A stretch of DNA of 24,288 nucleotides from contig SFGF01000061.1 in assembly GCA_004556655.1 (NCBI GenBank), positions 1-24,288 on the forward strand. The letters are read 5' to 3'. Source of the stretch: Lachnospiraceae bacterium (lineage in GTDB: Bacteria > Bacillota > Clostridia > Lachnospirales > Lachnospiraceae). Below the pieces are notes generated by a model, which worked only from the letters and a program-made list of their open reading frames with translations, did not search any database and was not told the DNA's origin. The translations under genes were made by a program, and so were the position numbers. Below, piece after piece: positions 6,467 through 15,723 of the stretch (position 1 is the first letter of the stretch; each line of letters starts with the position of its first letter).

Positions 6467-7665
6467 GTTGGTCAAAAAGAAAACTTGGAGAACTGTGTGA
6501 AATAACCTCTAGCAAGCGAATTTTTTATTCAGAATATGTGGAGAGAGGAGTGCCCTTTTATCGTTCTAAAGAAATAATTGAGAGTTCTCAAGGAATGGAG
6601 ATTAGCGAGCCTCTTTTCATCTCTGAGGAAAAGTATGCAGAAATAAAAAACAAATTTGGAGTTCCTACTGCTGGTGATATGCTGTTGACTTCAGTTGGGA
6701 CAATAGGAGTTCCATACATAGTAAAAGAGAGTGATCGTTTTTATTTCAAAGATGGAAACCTGACATGGTTTAGAAACTATAGTACTGATATTATTCCAGA
6801 GTACATTTACTTTTGGGTTCGCTCTACTGAAGGCCAAGGAGTTCTGAATAATACTACAATTGGCTCATCTCAAAAGGCGTTGACCATTAGTTCGTTAAAT
6901 AAAATTGAAATAGCTGTTCCACCTGTGAATTCACAGAAAGCCATAGTTAAAATGCTTTCTGCCTATGACAATCTTATTGAAAACAACCAGAAGCAAATCA
7001 AACTGTTGGAAGAAGCTGTACAGCGTCTTTATAAGGAATGGTTCGTGGATTTGCGCTTCCCAGGATACGAGGATGCAGTGATTGTTGATGGAGTGCCGGA
7101 GGGATGGAGAAAAACAGCGCTTGAAGATATAGTAAAACTACGAAAAGAAACGGTAACAAAAGGAAAAATTCCTGATGGAATTCCATACATCGGTTTGGAG
7201 CATATGCCAAGAAAGGATATCTGTTTGTCCACCTGGGGAAACTCTGCAGATGTGAACAGCAATAAGTCGAAGTACTATGAAAATGACATTATTTTTGGAA
7301 AAATCAGACCATACTTTCACAAAGTTGGATTTGCGCTTAATAATGGAGTAACATCAACGGATACGTTTGTTATGAATGCTCAAGATAGGCTATGGGGATT
7401 GTTGCTTAGCGTCGTTTCGAGTACGGATTTTGTAAACTATAGTTATCAGAACTGCAAAGAAGGTGCAAAAATGCCCCGTGCTGACTGGAAGCAGATGAAA
7501 AACTACCAGATTTTGATAGCTTCTAACTCCATTCAACAATCTTTTGAAAAACAAATCTGGACAATTACAAGAAATATAAAATGTTTAGCTCTGCAGAATC
7601 GAAAGTTAGTTGAAGCCCGTGACCGCTTACTCCCGAAATTGATGAGCGGAGAAATCGAAGTGTAA
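6463..7665 (+). CDS. hsdS: Type I restriction-modification system, specificity subunit HsdS
   Basis: This 400-aa protein selects the DNA sequence for the HsdM/HsdR complex. It has the standard plan of two target-recognition domains (about 1-160 and 211-360), each followed by a conserved helical spacer: YDNLIENNQKQIKLLEEAVQ with LYKEWFVDLRFPG (about 167-205), and ENRKLVEARDRLLPKLMSGEIEV-like sequence at the end (about 378-400). Each domain recognises half of a bipartite target; the target cannot be read from sequence. AAGGAG lies shortly before the ATG. The recognition domains are more AT-rich than hsdM and hsdR, as expected for regions that are swapped. No second hsdS, inverted half-gene or invertase lies nearby, so phase variation is not indicated. 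Confidence 0.95.
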   Translation: MSWSKRKLGELCEITSSKRIFYSEYVERGVPFYRSKEIIESSQGMEISEPLFISEEKYAEIKNKFGVPTAGDMLLTSVGTIGVPYIVKESDRFYFKDGNLTWFRNYSTDIIPEYIYFWVRSTEGQGVLNNTTIGSSQKALTISSLNKIEIAVPPVNSQKAIVKMLSAYDNLIENNQKQIKLLEEAVQRLYKEWFVDLRFPGYEDAVIVDGVPEGWRKTALEDIVKLRKETVTKGKIPDGIPYIGLEHMPRKDICLSTWGNSADVNSNKSKYYENDIIFGKIRPYFHKVGFALNNGVTSTDTFVMNAQDRLWGLLLSVVSSTDFVNYSYQNCKEGAKMPRADWKQMKNYQILIASNSIQQSFEKQIWTITRNIKCLALQNRKLVEARDRLLPKLMSGEIEV

Positions 7666-7681
7666 GAAAGGGGGGTGCTCT

Positions 7682-10600
7682 ATGAGCTATGACTATTCTG
7701 AAAACATATTAGTCCAAGAAGCTGCTGGCAATCTTCTTGAGCATGAACTGGGCTGGGAAGTAAAGTTTGCCTACAATACAGAGGTTCTTGGTGAGAACGG
7801 TACCTTTGGCAGAAAGTCCTACAAGGATATTCTGTTGGTACGCTATTTCCGCAATGCCCTGAAAGTTCTGAATCCGTGGATTACGCCTATGCAAATAGAC
7901 GAGGCACAGAGAAAGATGGAAAGCTACCTTTCAACTGCATCCCTTATGCAGATTAATGAGGAGAAGTATGCCTTGATCCGAGATGGCATCCCGGTAACTG
8001 TCAAAAAACCAAATGGACAGACTGAGGAAAAGAAAGCACAGATTGTGGATTTTCAGAATCCAACTGATCAGAGCAGAAATCATTTCCTAGCCATAAAAGA
8101 ATTAAAAATACATGGGGAATACTACCGCCGCCGTACAGATATCGTTGGTTTTGTAAACGGTATTCCTCTGCTTTTTGTAGAATTAAAGAAGAATACGGTA
8201 GATGTGCAGAATGCCTATGACGATAACTATACAGACTACTTGGATACCATTCCACATTTGTTCCATTACAATGCATTCCTGATGTTGTCAAACGGTGTGG
8301 AGGCAAAAGTTGGTACTCTTGGCAGCAAGTATGAATTCTTCCATGAATGGAAGCGTTTGTCTGAAGCTGATGAAGGCAATGTAGCCTTGGAGACAATGCT
8401 GCGTGGTATCTGTAAGAAGGAGAACTTCTTCGATCTATTGGAGAACTTTATTCTCTATGACCATTCCGATGGTCGAACAGTAAAAATTCTTGCCCGTAAC
8501 CACCAGTATCTCGGGGTAAACGAAGCGGTAAAGGCATATGAAACCAGAAAACTGCGTGATGGTAAGCTGGGTGTGTTCTGGCATACACAGGGATCAGGAA
8601 AGAGTTATTCAATGGTATTTCTTTCTGCCAAAATCCGTAGAAAGTTTTCCGGTTCGCCGACCATCGTAGTGCTGACAGACCGTGATGAACTAAACAAACA
8701 GATTTCCGATACATTTGAAAATTGTGGGTTACTTGGTGCTGCCAAGGCATCTCAGTTTATCGCATCCAGCGGCGCAAATCTAGTGCAGAAGTTGCAGGGC
8801 AATCCAAGCTTTATCTTTACGCTGATTCAGAAATTCAATCAGCCGAATGCGAAGCCAATCTACCCTGACCACGATATTATTATCATGTCTGATGAGGCTC
8901 ACCGCAGCCAGTACGGTGTGTATGCTGACAATATGTGTGCATTGCTGCCGACTGCATCAAGAATTGGTTTTACAGGTACTCCGCTACTTTCCAGTGACAA
9001 CATTACAGAGCGTACCTTCGGTGGTTATATTTCCATTTACGATTTCAAACGAGCAGTAGAGGATGGTGCGACTGTTCCGCTTTACTACGAAAACCGTGGT
9101 GAGAAAATTCTGAACATTGATAATCCAGAAATTAGTGAACGTATTCTGGAAGCTATTGAGAAAGCTGACCTGGATCCATCACAGCAGGAAAAATTGGAAA
9201 ATGAATTTGCAAAAGAAATACATTTGCTGACAGCAGAACCTCGACTGGATTCTATCGCAAAAGACTTTGTAGGTCATTACTCCGACCTGTGGACAAGCGG
9301 AAAAGCTATGTTTGTATGCCTGAATAAGGTGACCTGCGTCCGTATGTATAACTATGTTCAGAAATATTGGGCACAGGAGATTTCTGCTCTTGAAAGGAAA
9401 ATCAAGCATGTTTCCCAGCAAGAGGCACAGGAACTAAGCCGAAAGTTGAAGTGGATGCAGGAAACAGAAATGTGCGTAGTCATTAGCCAGGAGCAGAATG
9501 AGATACAGACCTTCAAAAAATGGGGACTGGATATTCTGCCGCATCGAGCAAAGATGGAAAAACGAGAACTGGATAAGGAATTCAAGGATTCAAAAAATCC
9601 ATTCCGAGTAGTATTCGTCTGTGCCATGTGGCTCACTGGCTTCGATGTAAAATCTTTGTCCTGCTTGTATCTGGATAAGCCGTTGAAAGCCCATACTCTC
9701 ATGCAGACTATCGCTCGTGCAAACCGCGTAGCCGAAGGCAAGAGCAATGGCTTGATTGTTGATTATATTGGTATCGTTAAAGCCTTGAGAAAAGCACTTG
9801 CGGACTATACTGCAAACCAAGGTGGAGGTGGCGGTACTGATCCTACTGTTGATAAAGAAAAACTGATTGCCCGTATTCATGAGATTATAGCAGAGGCATC
9901 AACATTTCTTGGCGAACATAATTTCTCTCTGGATGCTTTGGTCAATACGCAAGAAGGCACCTTTGAACAGCTTTCATTGCTTCAGGATGCCACAAATGCG
10001 ATGTGCGAGACATTGGAAATCAAGAAGACATATCAGACCTATGCCAGTGAGTTAGCAAGACTCATGAAGTATGCTGATCGAAATGATGTGGACACACAGA
10101 CTCGAGCCTACAAGGATGCCATTATTGCTATCTATGATGCGCTTCAGAAAAAACGCAAGCATTCCGATAATACAGATCTTATGGTTGAGATTAATGGTAT
10201 CGTGAATGAATACATAGTGATTGAGCATCAGCAGCCAGGGCTTATTCCATCCAAGCGTTTTGATATCAGCAACATTGACTTTGACATTCTGATTCGTGAG
10301 TTTGCGAAAACCAAGAAGCAGAATCTTGTAATGAAAGATTTACAGGATCTGATCCAAGTGCGATTGGAAAGCATGATGGTATCAAATCCGCGCCGCATTG
10401 ATTATCTACTACGTTATCAGGAGATTATTACTGCCTACAATAGCGAACAGGACAGAGCTACCATCGAAAAAACCTTTATGGATTTGATGGCTTTGGCAAA
10501 TAGTATGGACACAGAACAACAGCGTTATGTGCGTGAAGGTTTCACCAGTGACGAGGAACTGTCCCTTTATGATATGTTATTCTCTGATAATCTTACAAAA

Positions 10601-10834
10601 GAGGATATCAAGGCAATTAAAAAAGTAGCAGTAGACCTCCTGGCGAAGATTAAGGCCAAAATTGCCGAACTGGATCACTGGACAGATAAGCAGGAAACCA
10701 AGGCGGCTGTGGACAATCTGATTCGTGACACCCTGTGGGCAGAATTGCCGGAATGCTATGATGAGGTTAGCATTTCCCTGTACCGGCAGCAGATATATGA
10801 ATATGTATATACACGGTATAGAGTGGCGGCATAG
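7682..10834 (+). CDS. hsdR: Type I restriction-modification system, restriction subunit HsdR
   Basis: This 1050-aa motor and nuclease subunit cuts unmodified DNA after ATP-driven translocation. The N-terminal nuclease domain shows the PD-(D/E)xK residues D153 (RRRTDIVGF) and E167/K169 (FVELKK). The SF2 helicase domains follow: Walker A GSGKS (about 304-308), DEAH box (404-407), FTGTP (about 433-437) and ARANR (about 677-682). A glycine-rich linker (NQGGGGGTDP, about 715-724) precedes a helical C-terminal domain that would dock on HsdM/HsdS. AAAGGGGGG lies before the ATG, 16 bp after hsdS. All catalytic motifs are intact, so the system could be active. The gene after it starts 7 bp beyond the stop. 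Confidence 0.96.
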   Translation: MSYDYSENILVQEAAGNLLEHELGWEVKFAYNTEVLGENGTFGRKSYKDILLVRYFRNALKVLNPWITPMQIDEAQRKMESYLSTASLMQINEEKYALIRDGIPVTVKKPNGQTEEKKAQIVDFQNPTDQSRNHFLAIKELKIHGEYYRRRTDIVGFVNGIPLLFVELKKNTVDVQNAYDDNYTDYLDTIPHLFHYNAFLMLSNGVEAKVGTLGSKYEFFHEWKRLSEADEGNVALETMLRGICKKENFFDLLENFILYDHSDGRTVKILARNHQYLGVNEAVKAYETRKLRDGKLGVFWHTQGSGKSYSMVFLSAKIRRKFSGSPTIVVLTDRDELNKQISDTFENCGLLGAAKASQFIASSGANLVQKLQGNPSFIFTLIQKFNQPNAKPIYPDHDIIIMSDEAHRSQYGVYADNMCALLPTASRIGFTGTPLLSSDNITERTFGGYISIYDFKRAVEDGATVPLYYENRGEKILNIDNPEISERILEAIEKADLDPSQQEKLENEFAKEIHLLTAEPRLDSIAKDFVGHYSDLWTSGKAMFVCLNKVTCVRMYNYVQKYWAQEISALERKIKHVSQQEAQELSRKLKWMQETEMCVVISQEQNEIQTFKKWGLDILPHRAKMEKRELDKEFKDSKNPFRVVFVCAMWLTGFDVKSLSCLYLDKPLKAHTLMQTIARANRVAEGKSNGLIVDYIGIVKALRKALADYTANQGGGGGTDPTVDKEKLIARIHEIIAEASTFLGEHNFSLDALVNTQEGTFEQLSLLQDATNAMCETLEIKKTYQTYASELARLMKYADRNDVDTQTRAYKDAIIAIYDALQKKRKHSDNTDLMVEINGIVNEYIVIEHQQPGLIPSKRFDISNIDFDILIREFAKTKKQNLVMKDLQDLIQVRLESMMVSNPRRIDYLLRYQEIITAYNSEQDRATIEKTFMDLMALANSMDTEQQRYVREGFTSDEELSLYDMLFSDNLTKEDIKAIKKVAVDLLAKIKAKIAELDHWTDKQETKAAVDNLIRDTLWAELPECYDEVSISLYRQQIYEYVYTRYRVAA

Positions 10835-10841
10835 GAGCAAA

Positions 10842-12560
10842 ATGAGTATTGTAATAGACTTTATCGCTAATCTTGGACTGGAAGCGGTCCGGGACAAAAT
10901 TACTGATATTTCTGCTGAGACACAGGTCAAGGAGCACATTGCTGATTATCTCAGCAGACAGCAAAGGTTTAACATGAATGTGCCTTTGGAGGAAGAGATA
11001 GATTTTGGTGGATTGTCAGAGTATATTAAAACAGATTTGATGGAGGATGTTAAACGTAGGCTGTTTGGAAATAAAAGCGAGCGTAGAAGTGCAAGGCAGA
11101 CTATTCTGAGTAAAGCAGTGTCTTTTTCAACAGCAAACACCCAAATATCAGCGCAGAGAACAATGAAAATTGTTGGGGACGCTATTGACATTCTGCGAGA
11201 GTATTATCGGAACCGTGTTAACCGGGAACTATTATTTATAACAACTGAAATCGAAGAGACGATAGTATCAGAGCACGAGGAAACAAGGGCGTTAGTTGCT
11301 GCGGAAAGCAAAAAACTTGAAGCTGTTATCAAGGATGACAAAACACTATCTGTTGATTCGGCTCTTCAAAAGATTGAGGTCGGTAATGTGGCACTGCTTG
11401 AGAAACAATTCGGGAAGTTCATGAACGCAATCAGCGCAGGACATGAGTTGTTTCCTGACTTTGGATTTCGTATGACAGCTGATAATAAAATGGTCAGTGC
11501 ACCATTGACTGATGAGGCGAGAATAAAATATCCAGAGAATTTCAAAATAACTGCTACGGCCGCCAAAATTGGGAATCAACCAATATGTTCCTTGGATAAA
11601 GCTATATTTGATCAGGCATATAGGCATCAGCTTCCTATTTACATTGATGTTCAAAAAGCTGCAAAATATCTTGGAGCAGTATTAGATCCAATACAGGCCG
11701 AAGCGGATGAAATGTCGGGAAGTCAAATGGTCGTATATCCGCCGAAATTTCCTCCTGCATTTCCATGTAATGTTATTGTAGGTGCAGATGTTGTAGTACC
11801 GTACTTATTACTTCGAACGAAGGAATTGCTTGATAACGGTAGCGTAATTATTACTAATGAAGAACAGCAGAATTTTGATTTTCATGTCTCGCTCCATTTA
11901 TATCCGAAGACACAGAAACTGACTTTTACAGTAAAACCAGAGAATCCGACTAACAAAGAATCTCTACAATATCGTAAGTTTTTGAAACGTGTTTTGTCGG
12001 GTGAACAGGTAACAGTGAATGTACTGTCGTTAAAGGAGCAGTTTATTCGGGGGACAGTTGACAAGCAAGAGATGCGAATGATAGATGAGGAAATAGAATT
12101 CCTTGAGAAGATTGTAATGATTGAGGAATATTTCTGCACACCTATCAGTATCCCTGAAGTAATAAAACACGAGGACCATTTTCTGATTAACAGAATATGT
12201 GATTTGATTCAAGGTGGTTTCACAGGCTCATGGGATAAATTTGATTTCAAATTCATTATATCTCAAGAGACAAAGGACAGAATTATGAGCCTAAACGAAA
12301 CCGCTTATACCTTGGCATATAGTGGTGAAGGATTCTTTTCTTTATTTGAGCAGGAATTCACAATTCCGATTTTTAGAGAAATCGAATCTGCTAAAGTTGA
12401 AGATCTCAGTCGCTTAAAGAAAAAGATTGAGGTTTTGGATGTTGGCGATGAGATTAAGGTAACTTATATACCTGGCGTTTCTGGCTCCAAAGGTAAATAT
12501 ATTGACAAGATAAAAACTCAGGATATTGAGGATAATCTTGTGTTTGTGAAAGAAGAATAA
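10842..12560 (+). CDS. Unrecognised 572-aa protein in the RM operon
   Basis: I do not recognise this family. It starts at ATG 10842, with AGGAG (10833-10837) overlapping the hsdR stop; the same frame is open back to 10725 but that part only shadows hsdR. Residues 1-125 look helical (DFIANLGLEAVRDKI, HIADYLSRQQRFN, AIDILREYYRNR). A charged helical stretch (about 130-175) follows, then a mixed, more beta-rich part with an odd proline run (YPPKFPPAFP, about 300), and a C-terminal beta domain (VLDVGDEIKVTYIPG). No P-loop, nuclease motif, signal peptide or membrane helix is evident. The codon use is like hsdR and the operon ends here at a strong terminator. Its placement suggests a partner or helper of the RM system or a separate defence factor; that is inference. 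Confidence 0.7.
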   Translation: MSIVIDFIANLGLEAVRDKITDISAETQVKEHIADYLSRQQRFNMNVPLEEEIDFGGLSEYIKTDLMEDVKRRLFGNKSERRSARQTILSKAVSFSTANTQISAQRTMKIVGDAIDILREYYRNRVNRELLFITTEIEETIVSEHEETRALVAAESKKLEAVIKDDKTLSVDSALQKIEVGNVALLEKQFGKFMNAISAGHELFPDFGFRMTADNKMVSAPLTDEARIKYPENFKITATAAKIGNQPICSLDKAIFDQAYRHQLPIYIDVQKAAKYLGAVLDPIQAEADEMSGSQMVVYPPKFPPAFPCNVIVGADVVVPYLLLRTKELLDNGSVIITNEEQQNFDFHVSLHLYPKTQKLTFTVKPENPTNKESLQYRKFLKRVLSGEQVTVNVLSLKEQFIRGTVDKQEMRMIDEEIEFLEKIVMIEEYFCTPISIPEVIKHEDHFLINRICDLIQGGFTGSWDKFDFKFIISQETKDRIMSLNETAYTLAYSGEGFFSLFEQEFTIPIFREIESAKVEDLSRLKKKIEVLDVGDEIKVTYIPGVSGSKGKYIDKIKTQDIEDNLVFVKEE

Positions 12561-12569
12561 TTTAATGTG

Positions 12570-12603
12570 GGCACTCAGCCATAGCGGTTGAGTGCCTTTC
12601 TTT
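12570..12603 (+). terminator. Strong terminator ending the RM operon
   Basis: GGCACTCAGCC (12570-12580) pairs with GGTTGAGTGCC (12586-12596), 11 bp with one G-T pair and a 5-base loop, followed by TTTCTTT. It lies 9 bp after the stop of the 572-aa gene. Confidence 0.92.
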
Positions 12604-13355
12604 ATGTTCTCCGAGAGTAGTCGTGCGGCTACTCTTATTTTTTCTCATTTTCCGTTCAAAGGAATGTGAACTGTCATGTGACTGTTAGAAGGTAAGTGAA
12701 TCCCTATACCGGAATTTTCGTAATCAATTCTCCTTAAGAAAGATACAAATAAAAATCAAAAAATCTTTCGTTCAAATCATTGGCTTCTGTAATTGGGAGG
12801 ATTGAAGGGGGTGGACTGACAGGGATTCGTATGAGGAAGAAATATCGATCTTTGCCAAGGACAATAAAAAAGTTTTCTGTAAGACCGGAAAAACTGGAAG
12901 AAATTCCCCTAAGGAAGATAGAAGGGTACAAATCTTCAAAAACTTCTGTGATTTCGGCAGGTTGATGTCCAGAGAAAGATAGGAAGGATAGTTTTTCTGA
13001 AAAGTCTTCTCGAAATTGGGATTATCAGCATTTCCAAATACATAGCAGTCAGAAGGGCTGGAGGACTGGAAAAATTTTTCCAGAGAATCGTAAGATTTCT
13101 GCCTCTCCCGTGGCTACCAGTTGAGGGGATGAAGATATTTTTTCCTGATTTGTTCCGAAAAATGTCCGTTTTGGAAAATCCCAATACATAGCTGCCAGAA
13201 AGGGAGAAAAGTTTTTCAAAACCGTAAGATTTCCCTATCTGCCAAAGCTACTAAACAGGAAGGTAAATAATTTTTCTCAAACTTCGGAAAAATGCTTTTC
13301 CGGGCTGCATAGCTGTCAGGAAGGAGAAACGCCCTTCAGAAAGGAGGACATACGA
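12604..13355 (+). repeat. Non-coding region with degenerate repeats, candidate origin
   Basis: About 750 bp without a credible gene, directly before the primase. A unit around ACATAGCAGTCAGAAGG recurs in variant form at 13040-13056, 13186-13203 and 13307-13324. CGTAAGATTT recurs at 13089-13098 and 13223-13232. Each unit also has a palindrome: CTGGAAAAATTTTTCCAG (13066-13083, perfect 18 bp), CGGAAAA/TTTTCCG (13284-13301), and a weaker CCGAAAA/TTTTGG pair at about 13155-13174. Repeats and palindromes next to a replication initiator gene are typical of origins in plasmids and phage satellites, so an origin is plausible. The repeat boundaries are approximate. Confidence 0.5.
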
Positions 13356-13367
13356 ATGTATGGATAA
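13356..13367 (+). promoter_or_regulatory. Three-codon ORF overlapping the primase start
   Basis: AGGAGG (13342-13347) is followed after 8 bp by ATG TAT GGA TAA (13356-13367), a complete Met-Tyr-Gly frame. The primase ATG at 13360 lies inside it in another frame, 12 bp from the same AGGAGG. Ribosomes would therefore be best placed on the tiny frame, which could lower or couple primase translation. Whether it is used is unknown. Confidence 0.35.
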
Positions 13368-15723
13368 CAAAGTGAATAAGAACAAGGCTCTGTACGACTA
13401 CAGCGGTGTTCCACCCGATGCCAAAAAGGAAGGGCTGTTTTGTCTGTACCGTATCGAGGCGAAATCCAGGGATGCTTCTAAGCTGGACAAGATACCTTAC
13501 AACCGATATGGAAATCGTGCCGACTCAGGCAATCGCAGTGATTTCGGTTCATTTGCCAAAATACACGAGGTATACGAGCAGGGTGGATATGACGGCATCG
13601 GCATGGGCAACTTCCTCTACTGCATGGTGGATGTGGATGACTGCATTCATGATGGAGAACTCGATGAACGAGGGCGAGACATCATAGAGACTGTGAACTC
13701 GTATACAGAGATCAGTCCATCTGGAACCGGCGCTCATATCTTTTGTAAAGCCGACCATCTGGGCTATGACCGTGGCAGGTACTACATCAACAACCGTAAG
13801 GTTCATGTGGAAGTGTATGTACCAGGAACTACAAACCGCTTCCTGACGATGACTGGGAAATGCATTCATGGTAATGCCATTGAAGAACGTTCCGAGGAAC
13901 TGAAGGCGGTTCTTGAGAAATACATGGTCAGACCACAGGAGGATAAGCCAGTGCCAAAAGTCGAAGCACCTGGCAGTTACTTCTCTGACGAAGAGGCTCT
14001 GCGGAAGATGTTCGCATCCAAACAGGGTGAAAAAGCCAAGGAACTCTGGGAGGGAAATATCCCGGATGGGAAGACACACAGTGAAGCTGACATGGCTTTT
14101 GCTGAAATCTGTGCCTTCTGGTGTGGCGGTGACATCGAGCAGATGGACAGGCTGTTTCGGCAGTCAGGACTGATGCGAGACAAGTGGGACCGCCCACAGA
14201 GCGGTTCAACCTACGGGTATCTTACATTGGAAAAGGCTGTACGTAACTGCACTGCATTTTACCAGCCTATCAGAACGGCCCCGGCGGAGGACTTCAACGA
14301 TGTTCTTCATAAACTGGAGGAACTGAATCCCTTGGATAATATCCGCTATCGTAGCGGTGATATTGGCTTCGGCAGGCTCCTGGCAGATGTGTTTCACGAC
14401 ATTGCAAGGTTCGTGCCGGAGCGCAAGAAGTGGTTCGTCTATGACGGAAAACGCTGGGCGGCAGATATCGCCGGGCTGATGATAATGGAACTCTCCAAAG
14501 ACCTGGCAGATGCCCTGCTCATCTACACTGCATCCATTAAGGACGAGGATAAGCGCAAGGCATTTCTCGAAGGCAGTAAGCGTTGGCAGCAGAGGCGCTA
14601 CCGCGAGATCTACATCAAAGAGGCTCAGAGCGTCTACCCTCTGTCGATAAAGGTCTTTGATACCAATCCGTACCTTTTCAATTGTGATAATGCCACGATT
14701 GATTTTTCAAACGGAACGGCAAAGGAGCACAGCCACCTGGACTACATCACCATGATCAGCCCTGTGAAGTATGATCCAGGAGCATATAGTGAGCGTTTCA
14801 TTCGTTTCATCGATGAGGTCACAAGCAGGGACAGGGCGAGAGCACGATTCCTGCAGAAATCCCTCGGGTACGGGTTTACCGGACTTACCATCTTCGAGTG
14901 TCTGTTCATCCTTTATGGTGCAACAACACGAAATGGCAAGGGAACGCTTATGGAAGCACTTCTTCTGCTTGCAGGAGACTATGGCAAAGCTGTCCGACCT
15001 GAAACTATCACCCAGAAACGTAACCCGGACAGCCAGGCACCTTCTGAGGATATCGCAAGACTTATGGGTGTACGCTTTGCAAACATCTCAGAGCCAGCAC
15101 GTGGACTGGTGCTGAACTCCGCACAAGTAAAAAGCATGACGGGTAACGATACCCAGAATGCCCGCTTTCTCCACGAGAACAGCTTCGACTTCAAGCCTCA
15201 GTACAAGCTGTATATCAACACCAATTACCTTCCGGTCATTACCGATATGACGGTCTTTGACAGTAACCGACTCTATATCGTTCCCTTCGACAGGCATTTT
15301 GAAGAATGGGAGCAGGACAGGACGCTGAAGACCGAATTCAGTAAGCCGGAGGTACAGAGTGCCATTCTCAACTGGCTCATCGATGGATTCCAGATGCTGC
15401 AGAGGGAAGGCTTCGGAAAACCGGATGCCATCGCAAATGCAGTCAGTGATTACCGTCATGACAGCGATAAGGTATCCCAGTTTGCGGAGGAACGTCTTGT
15501 GGCGAATGCCCAGGGTGAAGTTCGCACCTCGGCTGTCTATAACGAGTACCGCAGATGGTGTGAAGAGAATGGCTGCTATCCGGAGAATTCCAGAAACTTC
15601 AATCTGGAACTTCGTAAGTTCGGGGATGTTCAGAGAAAACGCCCGAGGACAGGCGGTGAAAAGACCACACTCCTCATAGGGTACATCTTAAAGGATGATT
15701 TCCTCTCAGACCCGGATTCATAA
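13360..15723 (+). CDS. P4-type primase-helicase (phage/plasmid replication protein)
   Basis: This 787-aa protein combines an archaeo-eukaryotic-type primase-polymerase domain with a superfamily 3 helicase, as in P4-like replication initiators. In the N-terminal part (about 1-200) DVDD (91-94) supplies the metal-binding acids, followed by SPSGTGAHIF and VEVYVPGTTNRFLTMTG. The middle (about 230-300) resembles the helical domain seen in these primases (GDIEQMDRLFRQSGL). The helicase domain has the Walker A GATTRNGKGT (520-529), a downstream region ending in NTNYLPVITD and DSNRLYIVPFDRHF, and a C-terminal winged-helix-like tail (EVRTSAVYNEYRRWCEENG). It should start replication of the element, probably at the repeats just upstream. 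It is intact and more GC-rich than the RM and Hachiman genes. Confidence 0.9.
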   Translation: MDNKVNKNKALYDYSGVPPDAKKEGLFCLYRIEAKSRDASKLDKIPYNRYGNRADSGNRSDFGSFAKIHEVYEQGGYDGIGMGNFLYCMVDVDDCIHDGELDERGRDIIETVNSYTEISPSGTGAHIFCKADHLGYDRGRYYINNRKVHVEVYVPGTTNRFLTMTGKCIHGNAIEERSEELKAVLEKYMVRPQEDKPVPKVEAPGSYFSDEEALRKMFASKQGEKAKELWEGNIPDGKTHSEADMAFAEICAFWCGGDIEQMDRLFRQSGLMRDKWDRPQSGSTYGYLTLEKAVRNCTAFYQPIRTAPAEDFNDVLHKLEELNPLDNIRYRSGDIGFGRLLADVFHDIARFVPERKKWFVYDGKRWAADIAGLMIMELSKDLADALLIYTASIKDEDKRKAFLEGSKRWQQRRYREIYIKEAQSVYPLSIKVFDTNPYLFNCDNATIDFSNGTAKEHSHLDYITMISPVKYDPGAYSERFIRFIDEVTSRDRARARFLQKSLGYGFTGLTIFECLFILYGATTRNGKGTLMEALLLLAGDYGKAVRPETITQKRNPDSQAPSEDIARLMGVRFANISEPARGLVLNSAQVKSMTGNDTQNARFLHENSFDFKPQYKLYINTNYLPVITDMTVFDSNRLYIVPFDRHFEEWEQDRTLKTEFSKPEVQSAILNWLIDGFQMLQREGFGKPDAIANAVSDYRHDSDKVSQFAEERLVANAQGEVRTSAVYNEYRRWCEENGCYPENSRNFNLELRKFGDVQRKRPRTGGEKTTLLIGYILKDDFLSDPDS

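Noticed and set aside
6463..7665. Phase-variable hsdS locus
   Set aside because: There is no second hsdS, inverted half-gene or adjacent invertase; the only recombinase is the distant element integrase.
10725..10841. Longer N-terminus for the 572-aa gene
   Set aside because: This part overlaps hsdR in another frame and lacks a ribosome site; ATG 10842 has AGGAG.
12780..12965. 61-aa basic open frame before the primase repeats
   Set aside because: It is short and low in complexity within a repeat-rich region; the GGAGG-like sequence near it is not suitably placed before its start.
13040..13324. CRISPR array
   Set aside because: The repeats are degenerate and irregularly spaced, and no cas gene is present.
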